Assembly (NCBI GenBank): GCA_014804915.1 | Contig: JAAUYW010000149.1 | Span: forward strand, 1 to 10,194 | Direction of reading: 5' to 3' | DNA length: 10,194 nucleotides | Source: Desulfovibrio sp. | GTDB lineage: Bacteria > Desulfobacterota > Desulfovibrionia > Desulfovibrionales > Desulfovibrionaceae | In this document: positions 1 through 7,518 of the stretch, one piece after another | Layout of the letters: each line of letters opens with the position of its first letter | Numbering within the stretch: the first letter of the stretch is position 1 | The notes under the pieces: model-generated | Database searches by the model: none | What the model saw: the letters and a program-made list of their open reading frames with translations, nothing else | What the model was told of the DNA's origin: nothing | Program-made: the position numbers and the translations under genes

Positions 1-915
1 GATGACTGGCTGGCGACAGATGCCCGCTATCTGGAAGCGGCCAGGGCTTTGTGGCCAGAAAATCGCATTCTTGTTTACCGCAATGCTTCCGCGCCTGATA
101 TTGCCAGACTGCTCTGTCGCTGTGGCGCGATGCTTGGCTTCGAGGGCCGGGGAGTGAGCTGGAGCCATGGCCAGAAACTGAAAGGTCTCCTCCGCCCTGG
201 CCATTGCCTGCTGCCCGCGGACGGACTTGTGGAAAAATTGCGCGTTATCAAGGAGCCTTGTGAAATCGCCGCGCTGGAAAAAAGTTTCCTGCTCAATCAT
301 CAGATGTTTGCGTGGCTTGAAAACCGTCTTGCTGCTGGCGAGCTTGCAAGCCGTAATGAAAAAACCCTGGCCTGGGAGATTGAGAAATTTTTTCGCGACA
401 ACGGCGCCCAGGAACTTGCCTTTGACACAATTGCCGCCACTGGCAAAAACGGGGCCAGGCCCCATGCAATTCCAGGCGCGCGCATATTTGCCGCAAATGA
501 GCCTGTGCTGGTTGACGCTGGCTGCCGCGTGGACGATTACTGCTCGGATCAGACTCGCACCTGGTGGCATGGGCCCGAGCCTTCCGCTGACTTTGAAAAA
601 ACATTGGGGCTTGTGCGCTCAGCCCAGGAGGCAGCTCTTGCCATGATGGCCCCGGGAGTGCCCTGCGCGGATGTGTATAAGGCGGCCACGCAGGTTTTTA
701 TTGACGCTGGCGTTGAAAAGGCCTTCACGCACGGGCTTGGGCACGGAGTGGGCCTGCAGACCCATGAGGCGCCCAGCCTTTCGCCATTCAGCAGCCAGAT
801 TCTGGCGGAAAACATGGTAGTCACAGTTGAGCCTGGCCTTTATTATCCGGACTGGGGCGGCGTTCGCTGGGAGAATACCGTGCTGATCGAAAAAAACGGC
901 ATTCGCATACTTTAG
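1..915 (+). CDS. M24 family metallopeptidase (Xaa-Pro aminopeptidase/prolidase type), 5' end missing
   Basis: The reading frame is open from base 1 (304 residues visible), so the start lies outside the window. The TTG at 49 is internal: the residues before it (TDARYLEAA) match the end of the creatinase-like N-terminal domain of this family. The C-terminal pita-bread domain carries all five expected metal ligands, numbered from base 1: D172 (VDAG), D183 (SDQTRT), H248 (GHGVGL), E277 (VEPG) and E291 (WEN). Their spacings (11 between the Asp pair, 14 between the Glu pair) match prolidases. It should be a cytoplasmic dinuclear-metal peptidase cutting X-Pro bonds; aminopeptidase P and prolidase cannot be separated without the N-terminus. 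hisH starts 6 nt after its stop, so the two are probably co-transcribed. Confidence 0.93.
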   Translation, partial: DDWLATDARYLEAARALWPENRILVYRNASAPDIARLLCRCGAMLGFEGRGVSWSHGQKLKGLLRPGHCLLPADGLVEKLRVIKEPCEIAALEKSFLLNHQMFAWLENRLAAGELASRNEKTLAWEIEKFFRDNGAQELAFDTIAATGKNGARPHAIPGARIFAANEPVLVDAGCRVDDYCSDQTRTWWHGPEPSADFEKTLGLVRSAQEAALAMMAPGVPCADVYKAATQVFIDAGVEKAFTHGLGHGVGLQTHEAPSLSPFSSQILAENMVVTVEPGLYYPDWGGVRWENTVLIEKNGIRIL

Positions 916-921
916 GCGCTC

Positions 922-1578
922 ATGCTCGCGATTCTTGATTATGGCGCAGGCAATCTCACAAGCGTGGCCCGCGCTTTTTCAGCGCTGGACATTCCAGTCA
1001 GGATTACTGCCAATGCGAATGAGATTGCAGCGGCTTCCGGCATAGTCTTTCCTGGAGTCGGGCAGGCGGGACAGGCAATGACTGCCCTGCGCCAGACGGG
1101 GCTTGACAAGTGCCTGGCCGAAGCAGTCGCCAGAAAGCAGCCCCTGCTGGGCATTTGCCTGGGTTGCCAGATACTTGTCGCCAGCAGTGAGGAAGGCCCG
1201 ACTGATACCCTGGGGCTGCTCGATGGGGTGTGCAGGAGATTCGATCCATCCCTGCGCGAAGAAGACGGACGCGTGATCAACATCCCGCACATGGGCTGGA
1301 ACGGACTGCGCCTGAAGCGGCAGACGCCGCTTTTTGAAGGCATTGATCCGGCTTCCGAATTTTATTTTGTGCATGGTTATTATGTTGAGCCTGCCCCGGA
1401 GCTGGTCATTGCCACAACAGTCTATGGCAGGGAATTCTGCTCGGCGTACGGGCGCGATGGACTCTGGGCCCTCCAGTTCCATCCGGAAAAAAGCGGCCGA
1501 GCCGGGTTGAAAATTCTGGAAAATTTCAACAACTGGTGTCAGTCCCATGCTTTCCAGAAGGCTGATTGTCTGTCTTGA
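922..1578 (+). CDS. hisH: Imidazole glycerol phosphate synthase, glutaminase subunit HisH
   Basis: A 218-aa class I glutamine amidotransferase. It hydrolyses glutamine and passes ammonia to HisF for imidazole glycerol phosphate and AICAR formation in histidine synthesis. The catalytic triad is visible: nucleophile C79 in GICLG, H187 and E189 in QFHPEK. The oxyanion-loop PGVG is at 44-47, and the N-terminus (ILDYGAGNL) is typical of the family. Small departures from common HisH are Cys82 after the nucleophile elbow (often Met) and FVHGYY where FVHSYY is usual. The start at 922 follows the peptidase stop by 6 nt with only a weak TAGG upstream, suggesting coupled translation. The 3' end overlaps hisF by 32 nt, giving a C-terminal tail rich in Cys and polar residues. 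Confidence in the assignment is very high. Confidence 0.97.
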   Translation: MLAILDYGAGNLTSVARAFSALDIPVRITANANEIAAASGIVFPGVGQAGQAMTALRQTGLDKCLAEAVARKQPLLGICLGCQILVASSEEGPTDTLGLLDGVCRRFDPSLREEDGRVINIPHMGWNGLRLKRQTPLFEGIDPASEFYFVHGYYVEPAPELVIATTVYGREFCSAYGRDGLWALQFHPEKSGRAGLKILENFNNWCQSHAFQKADCLS

Positions 1579-2326
1579 TGTGCGCGACGGGCGCCTTACC
1601 AAGGGCGTGCGATTCGCAGGCAACCGCGATATTGGCGATCCTGTTGAATCCGCTGAGCGCTATTATCAGGAAGGCGTGGATGAAATCGTTTTTTATGATA
1701 TCACAGCTTCTGCTGAAGGACGCGGCCTGTTTCTGGATGTGGCCAGGGCAGTCGCCGAGCGCATTTTCATTCCGTTCAGTCTGGGAGGCGGAATAGCAAG
1801 CGTCAAGGATATGCGCGCAGCCCTGCTTGCCGGAGCGGAAAAAATATCGATTAATTCCGCTGCAGTTAAAAATCCGTCCCTGATTACCGAAGGCGCGCGC
1901 GCGTTTGGCTCCCAGGCGGTGGTTGTCGGCATGGATGTATTAAAAACAGGCCAAAGCGCTGCCGCGCCTTCCGGATATGAGATAGTAATTCACGGGGGCA
2001 GAAAAAGGACAGGCCTCGATGCGCTGGCCTGGGCGAAGCAGTGCCAAAGCCTGGGCGCCGGTGAAATCTGTCTCAATTCCATTGATGCGGATGGCACCGG
2101 GGACGGCTATGAGCTGAACCTGACGCGCATGGTGGCTGACGCGGTAACAATTCCGGTGATCGCTTCTGGCGGCGCTGGCAAGCCGGAGCATCTCAGGGCC
2201 GCGTTGACTGAAGGCGGCGCCTCTGCAGCGCTCGTAGCTTCCATTGTCCATTATGGCCAGTACAGCATCAGGGAATGCAAGGCTTACCTGCAGGATTCAG
2301 GCGTAAAAATGAGGACTGTCTGGTAG
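1547..2326 (+). CDS. hisF: Imidazole glycerol phosphate synthase, cyclase subunit HisF
   Basis: A 259-aa (beta/alpha)8 barrel that pairs with HisH and converts PRFAR plus ammonia into imidazole glycerol phosphate and AICAR. The catalytic acids are D11 (CLDV) and D130 (GMDV). Phosphate-binding glycine-rich segments are present (SLGGGI near 78-83, ASGGAG near 206-211). The barrel ends in VKMRTVW, like the Desulfovibrio forms I recall. The insert after D130 ([16 protein letters not shown]) also fits the longer Desulfovibrionales form. The start at 1547 gives the canonical N-terminus [12 protein letters not shown] but lies inside hisH with no good Shine-Dalgarno sequence, so translation is probably coupled to hisH. 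The next gene begins 3 nt after the stop. Confidence 0.98.
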   Translation: MLSRRLIVCLDVRDGRLTKGVRFAGNRDIGDPVESAERYYQEGVDEIVFYDITASAEGRGLFLDVARAVAERIFIPFSLGGGIASVKDMRAALLAGAEKISINSAAVKNPSLITEGARAFGSQAVVVGMDVLKTGQSAAAPSGYEIVIHGGRKRTGLDALAWAKQCQSLGAGEICLNSIDADGTGDGYELNLTRMVADAVTIPVIASGGAGKPEHLRAALTEGGASAALVASIVHYGQYSIRECKAYLQDSGVKMRTVW

Positions 2327-2329
2327 TTT

Positions 2330-3112
2330 ATGGCCGCGGTGGCGCTGCCTGGCAAGCTGCGGCAGATTCTTGCCGTATTGCCCAAAATCGCGCTTGCTTT
2401 TTCCGGCGGCGTTGATAGCCGCTTTCTTGCTCATGCGGCGCTGCTTTGCGGCTGCGAGCTGCTCGCCCTCAATGCTTCCGGACCTCATATCAGCCAGGCC
2501 GAGACCGCCTGGGCCAGGAACTGGGCCAGAAAGCGGGGCATCAGATTAATCGCGCTTGAATATGATCCCCTTGATCTTCCTGAAATACGCGCAAACAGCC
2601 GCCAGCGCTGTTATGCCTGCAAAAAGGCGCTTCTTGGGCAAATTCAGACCGCCATTGCCGGATTTGGGCCAGAATGGCAAATTTGCGATGGCGGAAATAG
2701 CGATGATTTGCAAAAATTCAGGCCAGGCCAGAAGGCGGTTGCTGAAGCTGGCGCGCTTTCTCCGCTGGCGGCAGCAGGCATTGGCAAGAATGGAATTCGC
2801 GAACTTGCCAGAACCACAGGCATGGATTTTTGCGAGCAGCCCTCGCGTCCCTGTCTTTTGACGCGCCTCAATTACGGAATTTCCCCAACGCTGGGACTGC
2901 TGTCAAGAATCGCAGCTTGCGAAGAGGGCATCGCCGCGCGCTTTGGTCCCCGGCTGGATTTTCGTCTGCGCCTGGCGCCTGCGCCTGTGCTTCAAATAAC
3001 CGCACGGCCTCCGGCAGGGCTGCGACAGCTGCTTGCGAAGTACGGTTTTGGCGCTGCCGAAATCCGTCAGTGCGGCACAGTCAGCGGCTTTTTTGACCAG
3101 CCTGAGCCATAA
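2330..3112 (+). CDS. larE: LarE-like ATP-dependent sulfur transferase (PP-loop family, TIGR00268 type)
   Basis: A 260-aa PP-loop ATPase. LarE adenylates the carboxylates of a pyridinium dicarboxylate mononucleotide and donates sulfur while building the nickel-pincer cofactor of lactate racemase and its relatives (family knowledge). Visible here are the PP-loop SGGVDS (25-30), [10 protein letters not shown] (89-98), DGGNSDD then FRPGQKA (120-136), SPL (144-146) and RPCLLTR (173-179). C175 sits where the sacrificial cysteine of the Lactobacillus enzyme is expected; C94, C97, C119 and C168 are further cysteines. A GAGGA lies about 14 nt before the start, a long spacing. The gene sits 3 nt after hisF. 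No larA, larB or larC is in the window, so the true target is unknown; the gene may serve a LarA encoded elsewhere. Confidence 0.85.
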   Translation: MAAVALPGKLRQILAVLPKIALAFSGGVDSRFLAHAALLCGCELLALNASGPHISQAETAWARNWARKRGIRLIALEYDPLDLPEIRANSRQRCYACKKALLGQIQTAIAGFGPEWQICDGGNSDDLQKFRPGQKAVAEAGALSPLAAAGIGKNGIRELARTTGMDFCEQPSRPCLLTRLNYGISPTLGLLSRIAACEEGIAARFGPRLDFRLRLAPAPVLQITARPPAGLRQLLAKYGFGAAEIRQCGTVSGFFDQPEP

Positions 3113-3167
3113 GGTTTTTGCGTTATCTTGCCCTTTGTGGCAGAGTCCGTTTTTTCAATCTCCAAGC

Positions 3168-4361
3168 ATGGAAACAGTAATGGAAGAATTCTCCCGCATT
3201 CAGCGCCTGCCTCCCTATGTGTTTGCTGTAGTTGGCGACATCAAAATGAAAATGCGCCGCCAGAATATTGATATTGTGGATTTCAGCATGGGTAATCCCG
3301 ATATGCCCACGCCTGAGCATATTGTGGACAAGCTGGTGGAAGCATCCCGCAAGCCAGTCAATCATCGCTATTCGCTTTCACGCGGCATTCCCAATTTGCG
3401 CAAGGCAGTCTGCAGCCGCTACAAGCGCCTCTATGATGTGGATCTGGATCCGGATAGCGAAGCCATTGTTACAATGGGCTCCAAAGAGGGCCTCGCGCAT
3501 CTGTGTCTGGCCATGCTTCAGCCCGGCGACGTGGTGCTGGCTCCTGACCCGACTTATCCAATTCACAAGTATGCGCCAATTATCGCGGGCGCGGATGTGC
3601 GCAGCGTGCCAATTGGCCCGGATCGCGATTTTTTTGAAGATCTGACCGAGGCAATGCGCCACGCCTGGCCCAAGCCAAAACTGCTTTTCCTGTGCTATCC
3701 CCACAACCCCACGACCGAAGTCTGCGATTACGAGTTTTTTCGCAAGATTGTCGATTTTGCCAAAGCCAACGATATCTGGGTGATTCACGATCTCGCCTAC
3801 GCAGATCTGGTTTTTGACGGCTATGCCGCCCCCAGTTTTCTGCAGGTGCCAGGCGCGAAGGACGTAGGCGTCGAATTCTATACTCTTTCCAAAAGCTACT
3901 CGATGCCAGGCTGGCGCGTGGGCTTTTGTCTTGGCAACCCCAAACTCGTGCATGCGCTGGCGCGCATCAAGAGTTATCTGGATTACGGAATTTTTCAGCC
4001 AATCCAGATAGCTTCCACTGTGGCGCTGAACGGCCCGGATGAGTGCGTAGGCCAGATTCGCGATATTTATCGCGATCGTCGCGACAAGCTGATTGAGGGG
4101 CTGAACAGAATTGGCTGGGAAACGCCGGCGCCAAAAGCCACGATGTTTGTCTGGGCCCGCATTCCCGAGCCTTTTCGCAAGATGGGCTCAGTGGAGTTTT
4201 CCAAACTGCTGCTTACCGAAGGCCATGTCGCAGTTTCTCCCGGGCTTGGCTTTGGTTCTTATGGCGATGAATATGTGCGATTTGCGCTGATTGAAAATGA
4301 ACATCGCACCAGGCAGGGCATAGCCGGCATTCGTCGCGTCCTGTCCGGGGCCGGAGCCTGA
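3168..4361 (+). CDS. alaC: Glutamate-pyruvate (alanine) aminotransferase AlaC
   Basis: A 397-aa fold-type I PLP aminotransferase making alanine from pyruvate and glutamate. It resembles E. coli AlaC along its whole length, including [10 protein letters not shown] (9-18), DFSMGNPD (38-45), SRGIPNLR (71-78) and GSKEGLAHL (104-112). PLP-site residues visible: N180 (PHNPT), D208 and Y211 (HDLAYAD), Schiff-base K242 (TLSKSY) and substrate-carboxylate R371 (VRFALIEN). The frame is open further upstream, but that would overlap larE and homology starts only here. ATG 3168 is used; ATG 3180, with GGA about 7 nt before it, is an equally possible start. A 55-nt gap separates it from larE. Its TGA shares one base with the ATG of cysE. 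Confidence 0.95.
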   Translation: METVMEEFSRIQRLPPYVFAVVGDIKMKMRRQNIDIVDFSMGNPDMPTPEHIVDKLVEASRKPVNHRYSLSRGIPNLRKAVCSRYKRLYDVDLDPDSEAIVTMGSKEGLAHLCLAMLQPGDVVLAPDPTYPIHKYAPIIAGADVRSVPIGPDRDFFEDLTEAMRHAWPKPKLLFLCYPHNPTTEVCDYEFFRKIVDFAKANDIWVIHDLAYADLVFDGYAAPSFLQVPGAKDVGVEFYTLSKSYSMPGWRVGFCLGNPKLVHALARIKSYLDYGIFQPIQIASTVALNGPDECVGQIRDIYRDRRDKLIEGLNRIGWETPAPKATMFVWARIPEPFRKMGSVEFSKLLLTEGHVAVSPGLGFGSYGDEYVRFALIENEHRTRQGIAGIRRVLSGAGA

Positions 4362-5254
4362 TGGCTTTGCCAGCGCGGGATGCGCTCGCAATTCTGGATG
4401 AAGTCTCTGCCAGGCTTTGCGAGCCGGCGCTGCCTGGCCTGCCTCTGCGAGCCGGCCCGGGGGAAATGCCATCGCTGCCTGTTCTTGGCGAAATCATGAC
4501 CAGACTCAGGGCGGCAATTTTTCCAGGTTTTTTTGGCAAGAACAGGCCGGATTCCGCATCCCTGCGCTATCATCTCGCTGCCAATCTGGACACCATTCAC
4601 AGGCTGCTCGCGGGCCAGATTGTGGCCGGACTCTGTTTTGCCTGCCAGGCAAGCCCGGAACCTTGCGCAGGGTGCGATCAGCAGGGGCGCGAGGCAGCAC
4701 TCGCCTTTATGGCTGCGCTGCCTGAAATCCGGCGAAAGCTGACCCTGGATGCGGAAGCAGCATACGAGGGCGATCCGGCAGCTTTCAGTCCTGGAGAAAC
4801 CATCTTTTGCTATCCATCGCTGACTGCAATGTTTCATCATCGCATTTCACACGAGCTCTTCAGGCTGAAAATCCCGATAGTGCCGCGAATAATCGCGGAA
4901 ATGGCGCATTCCACAACTGGAATTGACATCCATCCTGGCGCGAGAATTGGCGAAAGCTTCTTTATTGATCACGGCACTGGCGTGGTTATTGGCGAAACTG
5001 CGATAATTGGCGCTGGCTGCCGCCTTTACCAGGGCGTAACCCTGGGCGCGCTCTCCTTTCCCAAAGATCTGGATGGCTCCCTGACAAGGGGAATCGCCCG
5101 CCACCCGATTCTGGAAGACGATGTTACAGTTTATGCAAATGCGACAATTCTTGGCCGCATTACAATTGGCAAGGGTTCTGTGATTGGCGGCAATACCTGG
5201 GTTACGCGTGACGTTCCTCCCAATTCCAAAATTACCCTTGGCAAGGACTGGTGA
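4361..5254 (+). CDS. cysE: Serine O-acetyltransferase (CysE/EpsC family)
   Basis: A 297-aa enzyme that acetylates L-serine with acetyl-CoA to O-acetylserine, the acceptor for sulfide in cysteine synthesis. The C-terminal half is a left-handed beta-helix of hexapeptide repeats. The catalytic pair D189 (GIDIHPG) and H204 (FIDHGTG) is spaced 15 residues apart, as in E. coli SAT (D143/H158). AHSTTGIDIHPGA and VVIGETAIIG are diagnostic. The helical N-terminal half contains an unusual four-cysteine motif, C92-x2-C95-x6-C102-x2-C105, which could bind zinc or a cluster. The start overlaps the alaC stop (TGATG), and its own stop overlaps the next start in the same way. The protein ends at KITLGKDW, without the long C-terminal tail of the E. 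coli enzyme. Confidence 0.94.
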   Translation: MALPARDALAILDEVSARLCEPALPGLPLRAGPGEMPSLPVLGEIMTRLRAAIFPGFFGKNRPDSASLRYHLAANLDTIHRLLAGQIVAGLCFACQASPEPCAGCDQQGREAALAFMAALPEIRRKLTLDAEAAYEGDPAAFSPGETIFCYPSLTAMFHHRISHELFRLKIPIVPRIIAEMAHSTTGIDIHPGARIGESFFIDHGTGVVIGETAIIGAGCRLYQGVTLGALSFPKDLDGSLTRGIARHPILEDDVTVYANATILGRITIGKGSVIGGNTWVTRDVPPNSKITLGKDW

Positions 5255-5388
5255 TGCGAATTTTAACGTCCATCCTTTTTGCGCTTTCCCTGGCTCTTTG
5301 CGCCTGCGCGAACGGCCCGGTGGCTGTCAAGGCCAGAGGCCAGGTTGAAATGGGGTTTGGCTATCAGAATATCATGGATGGCAAATGA
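5254..5388 (+). CDS. 44-residue putative lipoprotein, unknown function
   Basis: A short ORF starting at the ATG that shares a base with the cysE stop (TGATG), so it is probably translated by coupling. The N-terminus is a clear signal sequence: MR, then a hydrophobic stretch (ILTSILFALSLAL), then CAC. The best lipobox reading is LCAC, with lipidation at C18 (a Cys at -2 is uncommon), which would leave about 27 residues. The mature part (ANGPVAVKARGQVEMGFGYQ and seven more) is small, polar and glycine-bearing, with no domain I recognise. Its stop is 5 nt before the terminator-like hairpin, which fits a real last gene of the operon. A spurious ORF is possible at this length, but signal sequence, coupling and position agree. 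Confidence 0.68.
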   Translation: MRILTSILFALSLALCACANGPVAVKARGQVEMGFGYQNIMDGK

Positions 5389-5393
5389 AATTG

Positions 5394-5435
5394 CCCCCAG
5401 CAGGCGAATTTGCCTGCAAGGACGCCTGGGGGTTT
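5394..5435 (+). terminator. Probable terminator hairpin ending the + strand operon
   Basis: CCCCCAG (5394-5400) pairs with CTGGGGG (5426-5432), and CAGGC (5401-5405) pairs inside it with GCCTG (5412-5416). CAGGCG (5401-5406) can instead pair with CGCCTG (5423-5428), extended by four C-G pairs. Only TTT follows, so intrinsic termination may be weak. It lies 5 nt after the stop of the small lipoprotein and ahead of an oppositely oriented gene. Confidence 0.6.
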
Positions 5436-5486
5436 GCGTGTAAGCCATGTTTGACTGCAATTACCGGCGCGTGGCCCAGAAGATGT

Positions 5487-5505
5487 GGGCCGGAAAGTCC
5501 GGCCC
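5487..5505 (-). terminator. Hairpin between convergent genes, possible terminator of the ZraP-like gene
   Basis: A perfect 8-bp GC-rich stem, GGGCCGGA (5487-5494) and TCCGGCCC (5498-5505), with a 3-nt loop, 16 nt downstream of the - strand stop at 5522. No T-run follows on the - strand, so it may instead stabilise a 3' end or work with Rho. GGCCC at 5473-5477 can compete for pairing with GGGCC at 5487-5491. Confidence 0.42.
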
Positions 5506-5521
5506 GTAATTTGCCTGCTGG

Positions 5522-6034
5522 CTACCAGCCCCCCATCATGCCGCCGTAGCCCCAGCAGCCGCCACGTCCCCGGCCGTGTCTGCCGCCATGATGATAGCCT
5601 CCCCCCCAGCCATTATGATAATACCTGGGTCCGGCGTAGCCAGGATCGCCACAAGGACCAAAACAATCCGGCGGCAGGCCTTGCTGTTCCAGCTGCGAGC
5701 GCACTGCCACCCTTCCGGCCAGCATTTTGCCTCTCAATTCGCCAATCTCGCGGGAAAGTTTCTCTATTGTCGCGCTATCCGGATTTGGGCTGGCCAGCTG
5801 CTGATCCAGGAGCTGGCGCTTGTAGGCCAGTTCCTCGCGCGTATTCTGCAAGGAAACATAATTCTCCGTAAAGATTTGTCTGGCTTGCGCCTGCTGCTCC
5901 GGCGTAAGCGCCTGGCCGTAGGGCTGGGCCTGAAAGCCGCCCTTGCCAGGAGCAGCGTAGCTTGCCGACGCCACGCCAAGTGCCAATGCGCAAAACAGTG
6001 CCGCAGCCAGGATTCTTTTACCCTGCTTGATCAT
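5522..6034 (-). CDS. zraP: ZraP/CpxP/Spy-like periplasmic zinc-responsive chaperone
   Basis: A 170-aa secreted protein. Residues 1-28 form a Sec signal peptide (KQGKR, hydrophobic core, cut near SYA-A). Residues 43-119 form the helical LTPEQQ domain of the Spy/CpxP/ZraP family, with the ZraP-like pattern LTPEQQAQARQIF, R66-E-E-L, K72, PNPDSATIEKL and QQGLPP. The tail (124-170) is rich in Gly, His, Tyr and Arg, with H140, H148, H149, H153, C124, C128 and C160 as possible metal ligands. In enterobacteria ZraP binds zinc, acts as a periplasmic chaperone and represses its ZraSR regulators (family knowledge). AGGAGA at 6041-6046 sits 6 nt before the ATG. It follows hemL on the same strand but has its own sigma-54-type promoter, so regulation is probably independent. 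The closest family member is inferred by eye. Confidence 0.85.
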   Translation of the reverse strand: MIKQGKRILAAALFCALALGVASASYAAPGKGGFQAQPYGQALTPEQQAQARQIFTENYVSLQNTREELAYKRQLLDQQLASPNPDSATIEKLSREIGELRGKMLAGRVAVRSQLEQQGLPPDCFGPCGDPGYAGPRYYHNGWGGGYHHGGRHGRGRGGCWGYGGMMGGW

Positions 6035-6040
6035 TTTTTC

Positions 6041-6046
6041 TCTCCT
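6041..6046 (-). promoter_or_regulatory. Strong ribosome binding site of the ZraP-like gene
   Basis: On the - strand AGGAGA is followed by GAAAAA and the ATG at 6034. The strong match and 6-nt spacing fix the start. Confidence 0.85.
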
Positions 6047-6069
6047 TTTTCAGGTTTTATGCCAGAGTT

Positions 6070-6085
6070 AGCAATCCCTGTGCCA
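6070..6085 (-). promoter_or_regulatory. Sigma-54 (-24/-12) promoter of the ZraP-like gene
   Basis: Read on the - strand the sequence is TGGCAC-AGGGA-TTGCT, a full match to the sigma-54 consensus TGGCAC-N5-TTGCW with the required GG to GC spacing. With -12 at 6071, transcription would start near 6059-6060, giving a leader of about 25 nt that contains the AGGAGA site. In E. coli zraP is also sigma-54 dependent (established knowledge), so the promoter type fits the gene. Confidence 0.88.
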
Positions 6086-6137
6086 GAAGATAATTGCTTG
6101 TAATAACCGAAATGTTACGAGGAAAAAACAGGAAAGC

Positions 6138-6195
6138 ATTACCCTGTGTAACCTTTTTATCCATAAAAATGGGTAAAAAGGTTACACTGGGTAAT
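6138..6195. promoter_or_regulatory. 58-nt near-perfect inverted repeat with two TTAC-N5-GTAA dyads, candidate enhancer (UAS) for a sigma-54 activator
   Basis: Arms 6138-6164 and 6169-6195 are complementary over 27 positions with one T/T mismatch (6145/6188) and one G/T pair (6160/6173), around an AAAA loop. Each arm also holds a 15-bp imperfect dyad: ATTAC-N5-GTAAC (6138-6152) and GTTAC-N5-GTAAT (6181-6195). Their centres are 43 bp apart, about four helical turns, at roughly -86 and -129 from the predicted start of the ZraP-like gene. That is the usual place for binding sites of sigma-54 activators such as ZraR. As RNA, the long stem could also protect or end the hemL transcript, whose stop lies about 45 nt upstream. 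Confidence 0.75.
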
Positions 6196-6239
6196 TTGGG
6201 GATTGCAGATGCGGCCAGAAAAACCTGAGGCTGGCAGAA

Positions 6240-7511
6240 TCAGAATTTGGCCGCGCTTGCAGCCTCGAGCGTCTTCTGGAAATCAGCCTCGCTGTGGGCG
6301 AAGCTGATCATGCCGGTTTCAAATGGCGAGGGAGCGAGATAAATGCCCCGCTCGCGCATTTGCTTGTAGAATTTGGTATAGAGCCTGGCATCGCTGGCGC
6401 TGGCTTCGCTGAAATTGTGAACCGGATTTTCATTAAAAAAGACGGAAAACATGGATGCTATTGTCGGCACCTGCACAGGCAGGTTTTTTGCGGCAAGCAC
6501 AGCTGCCAGATTCGCTGCGAATTTTGCTGTCCTGTCCTGAAGGCTTTCGTAGTTTTCAGTTCTGAGACGTTTCAGCGTGGCTATGCCCGCAGCCATGGCC
6601 AGCGGATTGCCAGAAAGCGTGCCAGCCTGATAGACGTCGCCGCTTGGGGCGACCTGTTCCATATATTTGCGCTTGCCGCCAAAACAGCCTACTGGCAGTC
6701 CGCCGCCAATTATTTTGCCAAAAGTCGCCAGATCCGGATCAATGCCAAAACGCGCCTGCGCGCCGCCATACGCCAGCCTGAATCCGGTGATAACCTCGTC
6801 GAAGATGAGCAGGGCGCCAAATGTATCGCATAGCTTGCGCAAGCTGTCCAGAAAGCCGGGCACCGGCAGCACCAGTCCCATGTTGGCTGCAACCGGCTCG
6901 ACAATGACGGCAGCGATTTCCTTGCCATGCTCCCTGAAAAGCTCCTCTACTGCGTCAATGTCGTTGTAAGGCGCAAGCAGCGTATCTTTTACAACGTGAT
7001 CCGGCACGCCTGGCGTGCCCGGGATGGACAGAGTGGCAACGCCAGAGCCAGCGGCCGCAAGAAAGGAATCGGAATGTCCGTGATAGCAGCCAATGAATTT
7101 GACAAGCTTGTCGCGCCCGGTAACAGCCCTGGCCAGGCGCAGGGCACTCATGGTGGCTTCAGTGCCGGAATTAACCATGCGCGCCATTTCCATGCCGGGC
7201 ACCGCCGCAATTACTGCGGCGGCAAGCTCCACCTCGCCAGGACATGGCGCGCCATAACTCGTGCCTTTGGGCACAGCTTCAAGCAGCGCCTGCGTAACAG
7301 CGGGATCAGCATGGCCCAGAAGCATAGGGCCCCAGGAAAGCACATAATCTATGTATTCGCAGCCATCCACATCAAAGAGATGGCTGCCGCTCGCGCGGTC
7401 GATAAACAAGGGCAGGGAATCCACATTCTGGCAGGCGCGCACGGGGCTGTTCACGCCGCCTGGCATCAGCCTGCAGGCCTCGTAATAAAGTTCGGATGAG
7501 CGATCTGGCAT
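6240..7511 (-). CDS. hemL: Glutamate-1-semialdehyde 2,1-aminomutase HemL
   Basis: A 423-aa PLP enzyme converting glutamate-1-semialdehyde into 5-aminolevulinate, the last step of the C5 route to tetrapyrroles. Recognised by [11 protein letters not shown] (16-26), [15 protein letters not shown] (114-128), CYHGHSD (142-148), FDEVITGFR (237-245, with PLP-nitrogen D238) and Schiff-base K266 in [13 protein letters not shown]. Length and C-terminus are normal for the family. The start follows the AhbB-like gene by 7 nt; GAGG, overlapping that gene's stop codon region, lies 5 nt before the ATG. It is the last gene of the SLOG-ahbB-hemL unit, and its product would feed siroheme and heme synthesis with the neighbouring decarboxylase. 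Confidence 0.98.
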   Translation of the reverse strand: MPDRSSELYYEACRLMPGGVNSPVRACQNVDSLPLFIDRASGSHLFDVDGCEYIDYVLSWGPMLLGHADPAVTQALLEAVPKGTSYGAPCPGEVELAAAVIAAVPGMEMARMVNSGTEATMSALRLARAVTGRDKLVKFIGCYHGHSDSFLAAAGSGVATLSIPGTPGVPDHVVKDTLLAPYNDIDAVEELFREHGKEIAAVIVEPVAANMGLVLPVPGFLDSLRKLCDTFGALLIFDEVITGFRLAYGGAQARFGIDPDLATFGKIIGGGLPVGCFGGKRKYMEQVAPSGDVYQAGTLSGNPLAMAAGIATLKRLRTENYESLQDRTAKFAANLAAVLAAKNLPVQVPTIASMFSVFFNENPVHNFSEASASDARLYTKFYKQMRERGIYLAPSPFETGMISFAHSEADFQKTLEAASAAKF

Positions 7512-7518
7512 GGCTGCC

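Noticed and set aside
939..1623. Long - strand ORFs opposite hisH (up to 214 codons).
   Set aside because: The + strand frame contains a complete HisH catalytic triad; the opposite frames arise from GC-rich codon structure and show no family pattern.
3033..3167. Upstream extension of alaC by 45 codons.
   Set aside because: It overlaps the end of larE and adds residues unlike any AlaC N-terminus; homology begins just after ATG 3168.
3113..3167. Possible promoter in the larE-alaC gap (TGGCAG and TTGCCC motifs).
   Set aside because: The -24/-12 spacing lacks the GC at -12, and no -35/-10 pair with acceptable spacing is present.
4259..4840. 193-codon - strand ORF across alaC and cysE.
   Set aside because: It lies opposite conserved enzyme frames and has no recognisable product or start site.
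6214..6235. GCCAG/CTGGC hairpin as the hemL terminator.
   Set aside because: The stem is five base pairs with a long loop and the T-run is within the loop; the 6138-6195 repeat is a better candidate for a 3' structure.
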